Below are positions 11,593-26,500 of a stretch of 64,000 nt of DNA, in pieces; the stretch's first letter is position 1, and each line of letters begins with the position of its first letter. The DNA is from Mya arenaria (taxonomy: Eukaryota > Mollusca > Bivalvia > Myida > Myidae): positions 15,025,088-15,089,087 of the forward strand of contig NC_069124.1 in assembly GCF_026914265.1 (NCBI RefSeq), given 5' to 3'. A program made the position numbers and the translations under genes. The notes beneath the pieces are model-generated. The model made no database searches. It saw only the letters and a program-made list of their open reading frames with translations, and was not told the origin of the DNA.

Positions 11593-14500
11593 ATGGCTGA
11601 AAATGAAGAAAAAGATGTTGTCCAAAGGTTGTTTTTCACTTATCTTTTGTTTCACGGTGTTAACAGTCTACAAAAAATATCAGTCTTAAATCAGTGATTC
11701 ATATTCTTATAATTGGTGTCATATTAAGTAATGAGCTTTAAAATAGCATTCAAATTTCAATGGAAAACGCCCCTAAAAAATGTAAACAAATTTAAAACAT
11801 GGTCAAAATATCATAGTGATATACACATGCACTTACATAACATATAGACGATATTCAATGTGGTAGTGCTCAGTTAATCAGAAGATGTCAAAGCACTTTT
11901 AAAACTGTCGATAGAGTCTATGTTAACGATTCTTTCATTTGTCTCCGTGGCCTAGTGGTTATGCATCCGCCTACGGAGCTTGAGGTCGTGGGTTCCAAGA
12001 GACGTTAAAAGTTGGTACAAGAAGCTCCCTTGCCTGGCGCTCGGCATTTAACTGGTGTACTCAGTATTGGTTTAACCCAGGAAAGTTGTACCCCTTTTGG
12101 TGCTTTACATCAAGCAAGCAAAAGAACCAAGGGGTCTCTTCATAAAGAGCTAGGGTATCGCACCCGTACTTTCTTGTATCCCACCACTGTCCTTTCTGCA
12201 AAAACAGAGGACCCCGTTGGAAATAAGTGCTTGCACTTTCACGGGTTATCCTTGACTGCAAGGTCTAAAGAAATACATACATTAACTAAGTTTATTCCAC
12301 TCTCACACAGTTTTGGAGAAGAAAGATATGTGTTATTGAAAAAAAACTAGACTAATTTACAATTGAATGGGCTAAATCTTTTATTTGAATGTATCTATTA
12401 TGATTAATATGCCATATCATTAGTTATCATATTAGTTCATAATGCACAGTCAATTGTAACCACTCCCCCGCCACCCCACCCCCCCCCCTCCCCTCCAGGT
12501 ACAGGGAATAGTGGGGACTTTGACTTTTGGTCCAGCCAAGCCCAGGTAAAATGCTCGCCCTTCGGGGACAAACTCAGGGTTTTAGCACTCGCAAACTCAC
12601 TAAATGCGAGCCAAAATTAAAAAATGCGAGTTGAATTTAAAGACACTCGCAAAAATTGGCGAGTTCAAAATTTGCAGAAAATATGCAATCCCACGAAATA
12701 GATATGAACATAATTGGTGATAATAAAAAAATATGAGTAAGTGTCTGTTTTTGCGAGTTGAAATTTAAGCGTTCGCAAAAATTTGCGAGTATCAAAAAAA
12801 GTTAAATTCAAACCCTGAAACTGCTGGTAAAATCCTCGCCAAATGCCCCTGCACCCCAGGGTCACCAGGTAAGGCCCATTCCCTGGTTTTTGGCCTGAAG
12901 ATAAATTCACTGCATTCACCCGGCACTTAGGGGCCACCTGGAAGGTAAAAACCTGTCCCATTTCCTCGGCTATCCCAAGTGTACCCCCCGGACCTGGTGG
13001 GCCTGTGGTTACAATTGACTGGTGCATTACATACACCAATTATCTGAAAACTACTGGCATCATGCATGTAAAAGAGGTGGTAGTTACTCATGTCTCAGTA
13101 AATGACAAGCATTTTATGAAATGATAATTAGTGTTGTTCCAAATCCTTTTGGGTTGCATTTTTTTTTTGGTAAACTGAAACTTACAAATCACCTTACTTA
13201 ACCTAACATCCATTTTTAGTCCCCCGCCACAGAGTGGGAAGGGGATTATAGGAATTTGTCCGTCTGTCAGTCTGTCTGTCAGTCCGCCCATCCATCTGTC
13301 TGTCTGTAACATTTTGTGTCCGGGCTATAACTTATTTATGCATTGATGGATTACCATATTACTTTGTACAAATGTTGTCCTCATTGAGACGATGTGCAGT
13401 GACCTTGACCCAGTCCATACCTCAAAGGTCAAGGTCACATCTGACATTTTAAGGTCATAGTACCCATGCTTGTGTCCGGGCTTTTTATATTTAGCAGTGT
13501 AGACATGTCAATTCTTACTGGATTTATTGACCTTATACATTTCATGTACTTTTTCCAACTATAACTGAATTTGATCCAAGAACTCGAACCAATTGCAATT
13601 TGTACCAGTAATCAATCATGAAGTTTTGGGTCCATATTTTGACAATGCTAAATAGACGATAAGATATAAATGTGAAATGAAAGTGTTAAACAAGTTGCAC
13701 AGATTGATACTTAGGGCACTCTACCAAGCATTATCATTATGTGCAACAAGTTTAATATTTAAAAAAACAATGGACACAAATGTGATAATATATTAATATG
13801 TGTTTTCTCTTCAAAAGCAGTAAAACAATGTTATGACGTCACCGCAATATATATGTATCACTTTATCAAAAATACTTTAAAGTATAAGCTTAAAAGGCTT
13901 GCTATTTCATCGATGTTATAAATCAAGGACTCATTTTCCTTCTTTTTTTTAGCCAAAATAACCTTGACATTAATCTTAACCTACACTACACACAATATGA
14001 ATAACTTAAACAAATATCCTTTTATAATATGTTCAAATATCCAAGAATATTTCGGTTACTGATCAAACAACTTGTATTTCCTATATTCCCACTCTTGACC
14101 AGTGGTTGTGTACAATTTTGGTCAGATTCAACGTACCAGTCAGGTTGCGAGAAAAACAAAATATACTAAAAAACAACGGCGGGGGATATAGCCATCCTTT
14201 GGACTGCCTTGTAAAACATTTGAATTTGTTATTTATGGAAATAATTAATGCAAAATATTTGAAAATAACAAATAAAAAAAATCAGCAAATAAGACATATG
14301 TTTAGTTATAGAATGATGAAGGGAAAATGTTAGTGTGTTAACATAAATGAAAATGTTTTATTATGCATTATTCATTGATCGGTATTCAATACTCAATAAT
14401 TGAAAGTCTGATTCCCACTGTACTGAGAATTCATTTAATTTATAATTCTGTTTCAGTGAACGACTAAAGCATCAGCTTTTAATTGGCTTGAAGACGACAG

Positions 14501-17500
14501 TAGAGGGTCTGCTATCTACCAACACTAGTAATGTGTGGGGAATGTATGGGGGCCTGCAGCGCCTGTGCAAACATGTGGACAGCATTCTCAACCATAGGCT
14601 CAAAATTGTTGTGGTGGGTGGGATTTCACTTGCAGTATTGGCTGTGTTGATCGAGTTCATAGCAATTTTTGTGAGATGATTCAGATTCATATCATAAAAT
14701 AATTTATTATAAAGGCTTGAATAAATAAAAGACAATATTTGTTTGTTCCTTTGTGGGATGGCAATTTTTTTCATGGAGTATCTCAGTGAGTTCCAAAAGC
14801 AAGAGGCATACATGTATTATGTATGTCTCATAAGAGTACAATATGACATGTAATTTTAATTTATTAGGTCACCAAATTGTATGTTAATGTGACATAATTT
14901 TGAGCTGTTGCAATTGATTTTTTTTCTTATATACTTACTATTTAGAATGATAATCCTGAAGATTATAACTTAAAATATATTATCTATGTGTAATTTTATG
15001 GACATACCCATGTTTCAGCCTATCAGAAGTTGTCAGAGACATATAAGAATTTGTTTTTGCATTATTAGATAGAACATGGCTTCAAAAGAAAGTGTGTTTG
15101 GATTGTTTTGGCGAAAAATATAAGCTGTCATTTAATAAATGAATTGTTTTTCGTATTTTTTGAAAAATGGTGAGCTTAATGCGATGAAAAAAATATTTGG
15201 TTTAGCTTGATTATGGGAACTAATTATTCCTAAAAATGGCAAAGGGTAAGAGATGCAGCTACATTTGTAAACTGTTGGAGCAAACATTTATGGTTGAATC
15301 TCTTTTCAGGGTGACTATGGAAGTGTTGTTGACTACTGGCCATTTGTGAAGGGGCTAAAATGGCTCAACCCTGTCACAACCCCATTTATAGAGAATATCC
15401 GAAGGGGGCACTACCAGAAGGGGGTCGGGAAGGGCCAGGTCTGGGTGAGGGAGAGTTTACGTGAGCACAAACTTTCCATGCAGCTGAAGGTCCTCGTAGC
15501 TAGTGAACAACATATGTACAGGCACTACTTTGGTAATATATAACAGAATTGTGATACATTTTACTGATAAGGAATAGCAGTATTGCGATACAATTTACTT
15601 ATAAAGAATAGCAGAACTGTGATACCTGTTACCGGATAGGAATAGCAGAATTGTGAGAAGTGTTACTTGGAAGATGAAAATGTGATCTAATATTGTAAAT
15701 AAATTTAATGATCATTTGTTTTAAAGTCAACAATAATCGATCATGATTTTCAAAAATTGATCATAGCTATAGGAGTAAAATAATATGATAATCACTTGAT
15801 TAAACGTCATGTTGGGATGTTTACCAAAATCAAGTATTTAACTCAGTATGGCTCTTATGATGGAGTTGACTACCACTAAGTGGTGCCGTCAATGCGAAGG
15901 TGATATTTTGGAATGACCAAATGTCATCTTTATTCACCTGGTTGAAAAAAAGGAGATTATAGAATTAGCTGAGGCAGGCGAGCAGCATCCAGTATGTAGT
16001 CCACTCCATAATTTTGTCGGCTTTGTCCAATCACCACTAAATTTAGTCAGAATGTGTATTGGTATAATATTATGGACAAGTTAGATAACCAGTCATATCA
16101 CTGTTGTCACCCAAGAGTTATTGTAGAAATTACCTGAAATAGGTCTTGTCCGCTCAATAACTTTAGAAGCCTTTGTGCATTCACCACCAAATTTAGTCAG
16201 AATGTGTGTAGGCATAAGATTTCAGCCAAGTTTGACAACCAGTCATATTTCTTAGGTCATTCGAGAGTTATCACACTTATTTATACCCTGAATTTGGTAT
16301 TGTTCGATAGTTACTTTAGAAGCCTTTGTCCAATCATAACCAAATTTGGTTGGAATGAGTATAGGAATAATTTATTGCACAAATTCTTAAACCAGCCATA
16401 TTGTTTGAGTTATTTCCCTTTAATTATATATATTACTGAAAATCAGTCTTGTCTGATCAATAACTTTTTCCAATCATCAGTAAATTTGGTCAGAATGTGT
16501 ATGGGCAGCATATCTTGGTCAGGTTTGATAACCAGTCATGTCACCTCTTTAACTCCAGACTTATGACCCTTGAATTGGCAAAAACTGTCTTTAAAGTGTC
16601 CACTCCCTAAATTTAGCTTTGGTTTCAAGAACTTATCACCAGACTTAGGGTCCTCACATGACAATGGGTTATTTTGTGACAGTTGGCGCTCTTGTCTGTT
16701 ATCATATGGATATGAATCAGTAAGCAGCAAATTTTGGTGACTACTAGTTACATAACTACCCCTAAGGCATGTCTTCAGTTTTGATTATGAAGATGATGGA
16801 TTCAAATAATTATGATCTTCAGTTATGGCTCTGGTCCGATTTTCAATTTACTTCACATGTGAGCTCATTCGAGTGGGATTATTTATGGGACAAATTTGTC
16901 ATATGACAGGCATAATATGGGAACACCTGCAACAGTCCGGCAGCTTACTCGAAATGTGCAAATATACAAAACATCACCAAACTTGGTCACCATGTTGATA
17001 GGCAAAACAAGTCAAACACATTTTATAACAAGCCAGAATGTCCCTGCAGTGTAAGGGCTCGAGAATTTACCAAAAAAATGTATGGGATATTGCATATTAT
17101 CAGTTTCTTTGTGTGATAAAACTTGGCCATAACTTTAAAAAAAGTGGCAACTATGGAGTAATGCTAGGCACATTCAGTCCATTTGATTATTTGATCACAT
17201 GCACTAAATTAAGTGGCCCTTATTTCTTGAAACTTATTAGTCCCTTATAACAAGATTAAGTTCAGCTCACTATTCCTGTTTTTTTTTCAATAACTTGCGT
17301 AATACTTACTTCTATGGAAGTTTTTATACTTAAGATAGAAATGATCTTTATAGTAATCACAATCATTCCATTTCTCATTTATCAAAGGTCTTTATTTTGG
17401 CTAGTTGAAATAAGCGACTTAAGCCTGTTAAGCTTAAGAAGTTTTGACCTGGAAAATTGGGACCTGGTTATTTGTATTATATAATTCCCTCACATATTTA

Positions 17501-20500
17501 TTTAATAAATAAACTCTACTTTTAATTGTTTAGAATGTTGTTGAGAGCATAAAAGACCCATATTTGTCATTAACCTTCTACTTTTAAGTGACTTGTGATA
17601 CTATTAATAACGATGAACCATGATAACAACTGTAATGAGTGATTATACATGTATGCACTGTTAAGAGATTAGACTTTCTTTATATGAATTCATTCTCCAC
17701 TTACTATAAGTGCTTTCATTTAAAATAATTTCATTAAGTGACATTTTTCACAATGAACAATACATTTTGCCCATAACAGTAATAGTTAATTTAAACACTA
17801 TGATTGTTTTTCCGCCAATAAATGATGTGTTAAACACATGCTACAAAGAGAATGATTATTTAAACAGAGAATGTACTTTAATATGTAATTTTAGTTGCAA
17901 GCTTAAGTTTATTGCTGTGTTTTTACTCAAAATTGATGTGTATACATACGAACATGAGTAAATGGTTGCTTCTTTCCCACAGAGGATGCTTTCCTGTTCA
18001 GCCCTCGGTACTTCAAAGCCATGTGTATCTGCCTGCAAGCGGTTGAGGAAAACAGGGTCTCATTGTTGGCAGACATTGAGCCCAAACTTGTGAGTTAATA
18101 TTTTGTTTGTTTAATGTACTGTATTGTGATGTCTTCCTGTCAGAACACAGAATATTTTAATCCGAATGAAGGTTGGAGCATTGTTAATCAGATACATTTT
18201 GGGTTTTGTGTTAAAGTTAAAGTGACACTCTTAATGAAAATCAATACAATGTACATACACATATATATATAACAGACATTAATTTTGACTGAAAAACCTT
18301 TTACTTCTTACTAAATAATGGAAAATTTATGGAAAATATTTATTACAGATAACAAGATTGTAACCGCGTATTTAATAGCAGAAACTGCAAAAATATTAAA
18401 TGATTAGTGAATGCTAAAATATTTACTGTGGTCTACTATAGTCTCATAAGGTAGAAATACCGCTTTTAATGCTCATTTCTTTCAAATTTAGTTTAAACAT
18501 ATTTATTTTACAACGATTGTGAAACAAGTTATTACAACATTATATTAATCACTCTCGTTGGCACGATTTAACGCGAGAGTGTGGTCTTGTGTTGTGGGGG
18601 AAACCGGAGAACCCGGAGAAAACCCACTTGTCCGGCTTGGTGACCACAAACCAAACTCACATGCGCCCAAGCCGGGAATCAAACCGGGGTCGCCTAGGTG
18701 AGAAGCGAGTGCGCTAACCACTGCGCTAACTGGACAACCTTTCAAATTTAACTTGGTATCCTTCATAAGAACCATTATTTTCGACATTTATTCATCCTTT
18801 TTGGAATATTAAAACAATATTATTAATTGTGGTAAACCTTATCGGTGAGTAAGAGTTCATCTTTAAATTATCTACTGCTATTATGTTATTGATATGTCAG
18901 AATATCTTTGAAAAATTATTGTTCTTCCTTTATTTCTCTTCAAGTAAAATTGCATGTGACTTTCTTTGAATGAAGCTAATAGGCATGTATTCATTTTTAA
19001 ATGATGCTTTTTTGTGGTTTACCAGACTATACATACACATTGTGCTGTCTCACAGTTAACCCTTGCCTGTTTCATACAGCTGACATTCAGTGCAGCGAGG
19101 GCTGTCCCGACACCAGTGCGTAGTGCCTCCCTCCCTCTTTCTTCCCTCCACGCCCCGGGAAGGGGCAGACGGGGCTCAGGTAGATCCAGCAGTGACCTGT
19201 CAGCACTTGCCCCAAATTTTGTGTCGCCCAGTAAGGACAGTGGGCTCTGCTCGTCTGGTGAACATGCTGTGCCTTATAATATTGGTATGACAAGTTCAGT
19301 CTATTGTTTATGAGCTTTATTGATACGTCGCTAAATTTGATCCTGACAGCCCTCAATAAAATTCAACCGCGTTTAACAAAATACATTGAATCCATATACA
19401 TACATTTTTTTGCCGAGTGTTCTAAACTGACTAGTTAATCACTCAGTTGGTTTAAGGGTGTTTTTTAAAAACATTTTTAGAGAGAATTAAGAATATTTTT
19501 TTTATTCTTTTTCCATAAATAAAACAATATATGGAATTGAACCCTTATAAACAGATTATCAAGTGTATCAGCAATTTTAAAATACTAATGCTGAGCTTAA
19601 TAGAGCTGGCATAGAGACTTCTGAAGTTATTGGGGAAAATGATTTCAAGTTTTTCCCAAGTTAAACAGATACTGGGTAAAAGTGTGGCAATCTAATTTAA
19701 TTTCTTTCTTTCTTGAAATATATTTCTTTCTTTCTTGAAATATATTATCAAAATATAAGTTGAATCACCACTATTTTATGAATTAATTTGTAATGTTGCT
19801 TTATGTGTAAGCTGTATCAGTCCATACACAGGGAGTCATGAACAAGGTCCATTTTTAAATATTTTGGGACAAAATGTTATTTTTAAGGCTATGAAAACAA
19901 ATAGACATGACCGTTTCCTTTTTCTTTAAACCTTTAAATAATATGCTTAATGATGTCCATTTCTTTGAATATTGGTTAAATAATATTTTTTATGTGATTC
20001 TACATGTATGTATTTTGGTACACTCAGTACAAATGAAAATTTTCATTGCTCCTTGCTTATTTTAGGATTCCCTTGGAAATACTGAACCCAAACTATCAAT
20101 GTTGAATTTTTCTGGCACGAAATACATTTGGGCTTATTTGAAGTGTACTTATTATCATCATTTAGAAGCCAGAATTGTTTAAGATTATAGCTTTGAAAGG
20201 CTTTATGTATCACATCTATATCGAGCGTGTACACATCGTGTTAATAGCATTTTCTTTTCAATATACATGTAGGTTTTTGTTGTTGTTTTGTTTACGCCTA
20301 ACATGTTAGGACATAGAGTAATGATACTTCACAGCAAGAGAGGTCAGTGTAACATAGTTTGATTAAAAAAGGTCGTACATATTTTACAATCAAGTATGTA
20401 CTTAAGTTCAAGTATGTTCTTAAAGGAATTGAATTTGTTTGTTCTTTTATAGTTAATATTTTTTACTAATTAGAAGATAAGTGAAACTCAACAGTAAAGC

Positions 20501-23500
20501 ACTAAAAGATTTTAAATGTAAAAATAGGTTACACATTTTTTGCTTAACTTGAAGTGATGACTTCCGAAGCATATGATTGTACATGCATATTTTCATGTAC
20601 ATAGCTTATGCATTATCATATGAAAGCTCTCAAAGTCTTGATTGGCCTATTACTGCAAATAATGAAGCTTAAAATCATCATGTTAGTATTGCATATATTA
20701 ATGTATTAATATTTTTAAGATGTTATTTTTGAAAATTACTAAATTTAAACCTAGTTATGAATTATGTTGGGATTTGGACCTAATTTTACTGCTATCAATT
20801 ATGGGAGATCATTAATTGATAATCGATTGTTTTCAGGCTCGTATAAACACTTCACTCTTTTCATTTTTGTTTCATTATTTTATAACTTCAAATAACTTCA
20901 TTTCCTAACTTGTCTGTTGTGTTATTTTTGTTTATCTAGCAATTATTGAATCATATATATATTTTTTAAATGTTTTATTTAATAATAATTTTTTTAATCA
21001 ATTATCAATTGTGAAAAAAACTGCTATCGATAGTGACCAATATTGACCTTTTGGATCGATTTTCGAGTACAGTTGAACCTCAGAACAACACAAGTTTTAA
21101 ACTTGTCAAGCTTTCAATTGTTTCATGGTTTCAGGTTCAAGTACTAGTCCAAACGACGGAGGAATATCTGCCAAAGAGGCTTTAAGGACAATCATCCGAA
21201 AATCGGGCTCTGAATCAGACCCAGTGGACTTAAGCACATCCGATTCCAAGGAGAATGGCTTTAGTTTTTATAACACCATGAACAGTGATCCTCTGATGAA
21301 CCTTGGTTTACTAGGCTCCAAAACCAGTGACCTTGAAAGTTCAAATGATGTGCCAAAAGTGATTAAGAAAGGTGGTTTGACTAGGAGTACGTCTGAAAGT
21401 GGTGTTGCTAAAAAGATTAAAGACAGCAAAGCTGCAGAAATGATGGATAGAATTATTCATGAAAATGATGACGATGTGTTTGCAATATCAAAATCTACAG
21501 AAACATTGACTTCTGATTCCATTAAGAAGCAAAAGATGTTTGAAAATGCGAGGGACATATTTTCCGACTCTGAAACTGTGGAAGCTAAAGCTAGTCCCAG
21601 TAAGGTCAAAGTTGATGAGAGAAAGGTCAAACATACACACAAAAGGTCAAGGTCAGACATAATTGGAATAAAAACATCTGTGATACAAAGTGATTTACAT
21701 AATGTGGAAGAAGTTAAAGGCAATCATAGTAACAATGGAAATACAGGTAATTATTGCACAACTTATACAAGTATGGACTGTAATTACATCATTGTATTAA
21801 CAATTATAGACTTGTGACCTGTGATATTAATGAAGATAATATATTACAGTCTATATTACACTTGCTGACTCCCCATGTGATACTTTTCATCCAATCAAAA
21901 CTGCCTTTACATACACAAACGGTACATGTACCAGTATATAATATTAAATTGATATCTCTCTGATACAAATTTCAATACAATGATCTTGTTAGTTATATTG
22001 ACTTTTAAAGCCTTTCATCTTTTTTGTGTTTTCAAATAATGATTTTTGAATTTAAACAATAAATAATTTTTACACTTGTATCATGTAAAGAATGTTTTGG
22101 TTTCTTAAATCTAAATGTCATATAATATAAAGATATGATTGCCACTACCTATTGATATGTTTTACTTCTGTTCCATATCACAATATCGATATGTATTGGT
22201 ACATCCTTTGTCAAGATATGGGTACATGTTTGCCACTATTAATATTTTATTGAAACATGTACCTGAACATACTGTTTTATGTAAACAATTTATTTTCAGA
22301 CCAACCAGATGGCCGTGTAGCAGGAGGGGGTGGGGGTGGGGGGTATTTTTCCCCTCCCGTCCCAGGACAGTCACTGCTTCACTACCTCTCCCAGCAGGAC
22401 TTTCATACTTGTGCCAACCTGGAAAAGGTATATAGTCCTTTGTGCCACTACCACCTGTTGCAGCATTTTACACTGTATAGTTTTGCTGGGATGGTTCAAC
22501 TCCCGATTGAAAACAATGATATCAAGATTCAAACTATCCAGAAATGGATTTATAGTCTCATACTGAGTTCAAGTCTTTGTAGCAATTTTGGTGTAAAATA
22601 TTTTAAAAACCTTTTTCACCAAAAGGTATATGGGAGAATATCTGATCACATCTATCATTCTGTGTACAGTACATGTTTTAAGCTTTATGTGATTCTTAAG
22701 TTTGGTGCTACTGTGACCTTTGCCTGGATGTGGATCAAAATGTTGTACCATTTCATGTATATGAAATAAATTGTATTTAACATTTTTTTGATAAAACTGA
22801 AACAACCTAATGTCATTTTGAGCTTCTTGTGATGTACCTTACAATAAACATGTGTTTCTTATGTGCTCTTAATGCTTTCATTACGCATTTACAAAGCTAC
22901 GTACGTTTTTGCATGAAGTAATACAAGACTTCAGATCTGGTAAAAAATGTTTTATTGATACACATTTACTCTGTCAATCAATTCAGAGTGTAGTTATTTT
23001 CTTTGCTTTCAGTTGACTTAAATATCTTGCCATGATGTGATACCCACTTGGTTGCACAGAAGGCCAAGTACATGTTAGATAGGGATGATAGAATTGAGGT
23101 TTAATTCTAAATTAAGGATTGAGACCTTTCTATTTTAGACTTCTCTTATAGGTTATGTTTGTTTTTGAAGATTCATGAACTATATGGATATAAATGGCAA
23201 ACACCTTCAAAAGGAAGTCTGAGGAAGGCAGGAAGACTGAGGAAGGCAGGAAGTCTGAGGAATGCAAAAAGTCTGAGGAAGGCAGGAAGTCTGAGTCCCT
23301 TTGTGCCTGAACCAATCATACCGGTACTTAAAACATTTTTTCATGATTTACAGGATGAGGTCTGTTATCCTGTGCTAGCTTTAACCAGTAAAGATGCAGA
23401 GATAAATGTACAAAGTTTGTTACAGGAGAATGCACACTTCAGCATATCGGAGGCGTTGATAGCAGCAATCGAACAGATGAAGTGGAACCATCTGATTGGT

Positions 23501-26500
23501 ACGGGGGAGGGGAGTGTGCAGCTGGAAGAGCCGGATGATAGTGATGAGGAAATCAAACAGCTACAGCAGAGAATACGCATACGAAAACGACAAAAACTCA
23601 AAGAGGTGGGAGTACTACTAAAGTTGTGGACTCTTCATGTTTAGTTGTGGGAATTCAAATACAACATTGCATCGTGCGTTTTCCTCTGTTGTTTTATTTT
23701 TATCGGTCTCCATAGTAAATGAAAACAAACATTTGGAGGTCTAGTGTCTGTTAATTTTGTCAGAATTAGTACTTCAGAGGATAAGTCTAATTTCAGCCAG
23801 AAATAAAATGATTCCCATTTAAGTAATTTCTCAAAGGTTAATGCTTTGTTTCAAGATAATTAGATTAATTATATACCGTGTACCCACAGTAGATATAGAT
23901 GTACATTTTTAATACATAACATGTATGTATAGAGCTTATATGTACTGTTTTTTGCAGAAAGCAAGAGGTTTCCCGATACTAAGTGATGGACGTACAGATA
24001 GTAAGTTTTTAAACACATAATGTTTCTTTATAGCTATTGTATTTATTTATAAATGTACATACTATCATTTTCATTGTTGTTTGGAAATTAATGTTGTGGA
24101 CATTTAAGTTATAAAAAGCATGCATGTCTTAAAACTTTGCACTGTCATCATTTCACATGTTCAAGTTGTAAAAAAATGTTTTAAGCAGAGAAAAGCCAGT
24201 AAAAATTGTGTCTTGTACTTATTATAAAGATAAACAGAGGGTTCTATAGTTCAGGATTAATCCTGAAGTCACTGGATTGAGAACGTTTAACTTCAAACTA
24301 TCATACAGTTGTGAAGATTGTTTTTTTTGCTTGGACATTTCCATCAAAAACAGTAAAAAGTACCTTGAAATTAATATATTAAAAGAGTAAAAGCCACCTT
24401 ACACTGCTTTGGACATGAACCCCTCATACACAGAATTTTTTTCAGGGTTGTTAAAAATCCTGGTTAAAGAGTTCTGCATGCTTTCATAAGGTTCCTATTT
24501 TACTTTAAAGTTCATGTAGTAGTCTTGATTGTAAGAAACTAGAAATTTTTAAAGGTAATCAAGTACTTTTATTATAAATCATAATTTCTTGTCAACTTAT
24601 GGATAAGAGCAGTTGGATATTTTGAATGTTGTTTGTGTGTTGTACAGCTGGCACGAGTCCCAGTCAGTCAGCATCCCCGTTCTCCTCCCCACACGACAGC
24701 GAATACTCAGGTATGCATGCTCACATATTCTGTATCAATATTGTATGCTACAGGCACTGTTTAAGCACTCAATTTGCCTTTGTTTGATGTAAATGGCATC
24801 CTGGTGAGTTACATTTACAACTACAATTTTGAAAATTGAGATTCTGCACTAGTGCTATGAACAGCTGTCGTCATTATTGGATAAAGGTATGAAGCTTGGA
24901 ATGTGGAAAAAGCTCAATATTGACCGCTGTGCAAATAAATGGTAATACAATGAACAATCCCACACTGGGGTATTTTTTGCATGTAAGTGTTTCTATATAT
25001 TTTATGAATGTCCCTGTATCACTTCCTACATGAATTTGTAGTTTAAAGAGTTCAGTGTAGAAAGTTGCATCTCAAAACCATTCCTAGTAGAATGTTGCAT
25101 CCCAAAAACATTCCTGGTAGAAAGATGCATCCCAAAAACATTCCTGGAAGAAAGTTGCATCCCAAAACCATTTCTAGTAGAAAGCTGCATCCCAAAACCA
25201 TTCCTAGTAGAAAGTTGCATCCCAAAAACATTCCTGGTAGAAAGTTGCAGCCCAAAAAAATTCCTGGTAGAAAGTTACAGCCTAAAAACCTTTTTGGTAG
25301 AAATTTGCATCCGAATAACATTCCTTGTAGCAAGTTACATCCCAAAAACATCCCTGGAAGAAAGTTACATCTCAAAATCATTCCTTGTAAAAAGTTGCAG
25401 CCCAAAAACATTTTTGTTAGAAAGTTGAAGCCCAAAAACATTCTGGGAAGAAAGTTGCATCCCTAAAGTTAATAAAAAAATATCTGTTTAGCAAAGTTTG
25501 ATAACAGAGAAAGCATTTAGTTCAGATCAAAACATTTTAAAGTACATGAGTAGTGCTGTTGTGCAGCTTTAGGCGTCTCGTAACTAATACAGTAAATGTC
25601 CTATTTGATGTCTGGGCGCTTGTCTTTTAAGAACTGTGTTCTCTAAATAGTACCATTTTCCGCCTTCAGCAAACTTCATAAAATAGCCGAATTTGAGAAA
25701 TCAGTCATGTATGGAGCCATTAATATTAAATTACGACTACATTTGTCACAATTACCCATCACTTAGATTGTTGAGGGAGTCAAAATCCTGCAACTGACCA
25801 ATCAGCTTGTACTATCTACAACAGCATCACTGGTGTGTGAATCAATAAAATGGTCCACTGAACATTTGGCTTCAATATATCATTTGGCAAGAATGAGAAT
25901 TATTTTGCTCTTTTGTCAACATAAATGGTGTGTAACCTTATTTGTATGATAGGGTATAGGTTTAAATGCATGAGCCTGAGCCAATGTGTGCTGGTAATGG
26001 GAACTTATAGCATTTTTTCAAATTCAAATAACAGAATCTAAATGAAGTCCAACAAAAAATACCCCCTGTCCGTCTTTAACGAAATGTGCTTCTAATAGGA
26101 CATTAACAGTATATGGAATTTGGATGCCGGGTGATCCCATATCATTTTGGTATCATTTGAAAGGGTTTTGAGTGGAAACAAAAATACTAAAGGTATTGAA
26201 TCAAGAATTGTTCTTGGCTTTCAGAGATTGCAAAATAGGTCATTTTACATCTGATTTCAGTTGAAATAAAGAGCATTAACTGTGAAAGCTGTGATGTACC
26301 TTGGAAATTTATTTTACATATTAGTAAATACCTTTCATATGACAACAAAATTATATAGGGTCACAAGGAATTAAAATTTAACATTAAGATCAATGGAGCT
26401 ATTAGAGAATTTATAAGTGGGATTCCTTAAATATTTGGAGGGATTAAAGATGCATGCCTATATACATATTCACTGAGTATGTGCTGTTCACCTGCTTATG

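Noticed and set aside
12012-12350. 112-codon open frame on +
   Set aside because: It coincides with the body of a tRNA-derived SINE and resembles no protein; it starts inside the repeat.
12665-13039. 124-codon minus-strand frame
   Set aside because: It crosses two nested MITEs and has no recognisable domain.
22257-22769. 170-codon + frame
   Set aside because: Its start is Rubicon exon 7 and the rest is intron read-through past a good GTATAT donor; the later part has no coding character.
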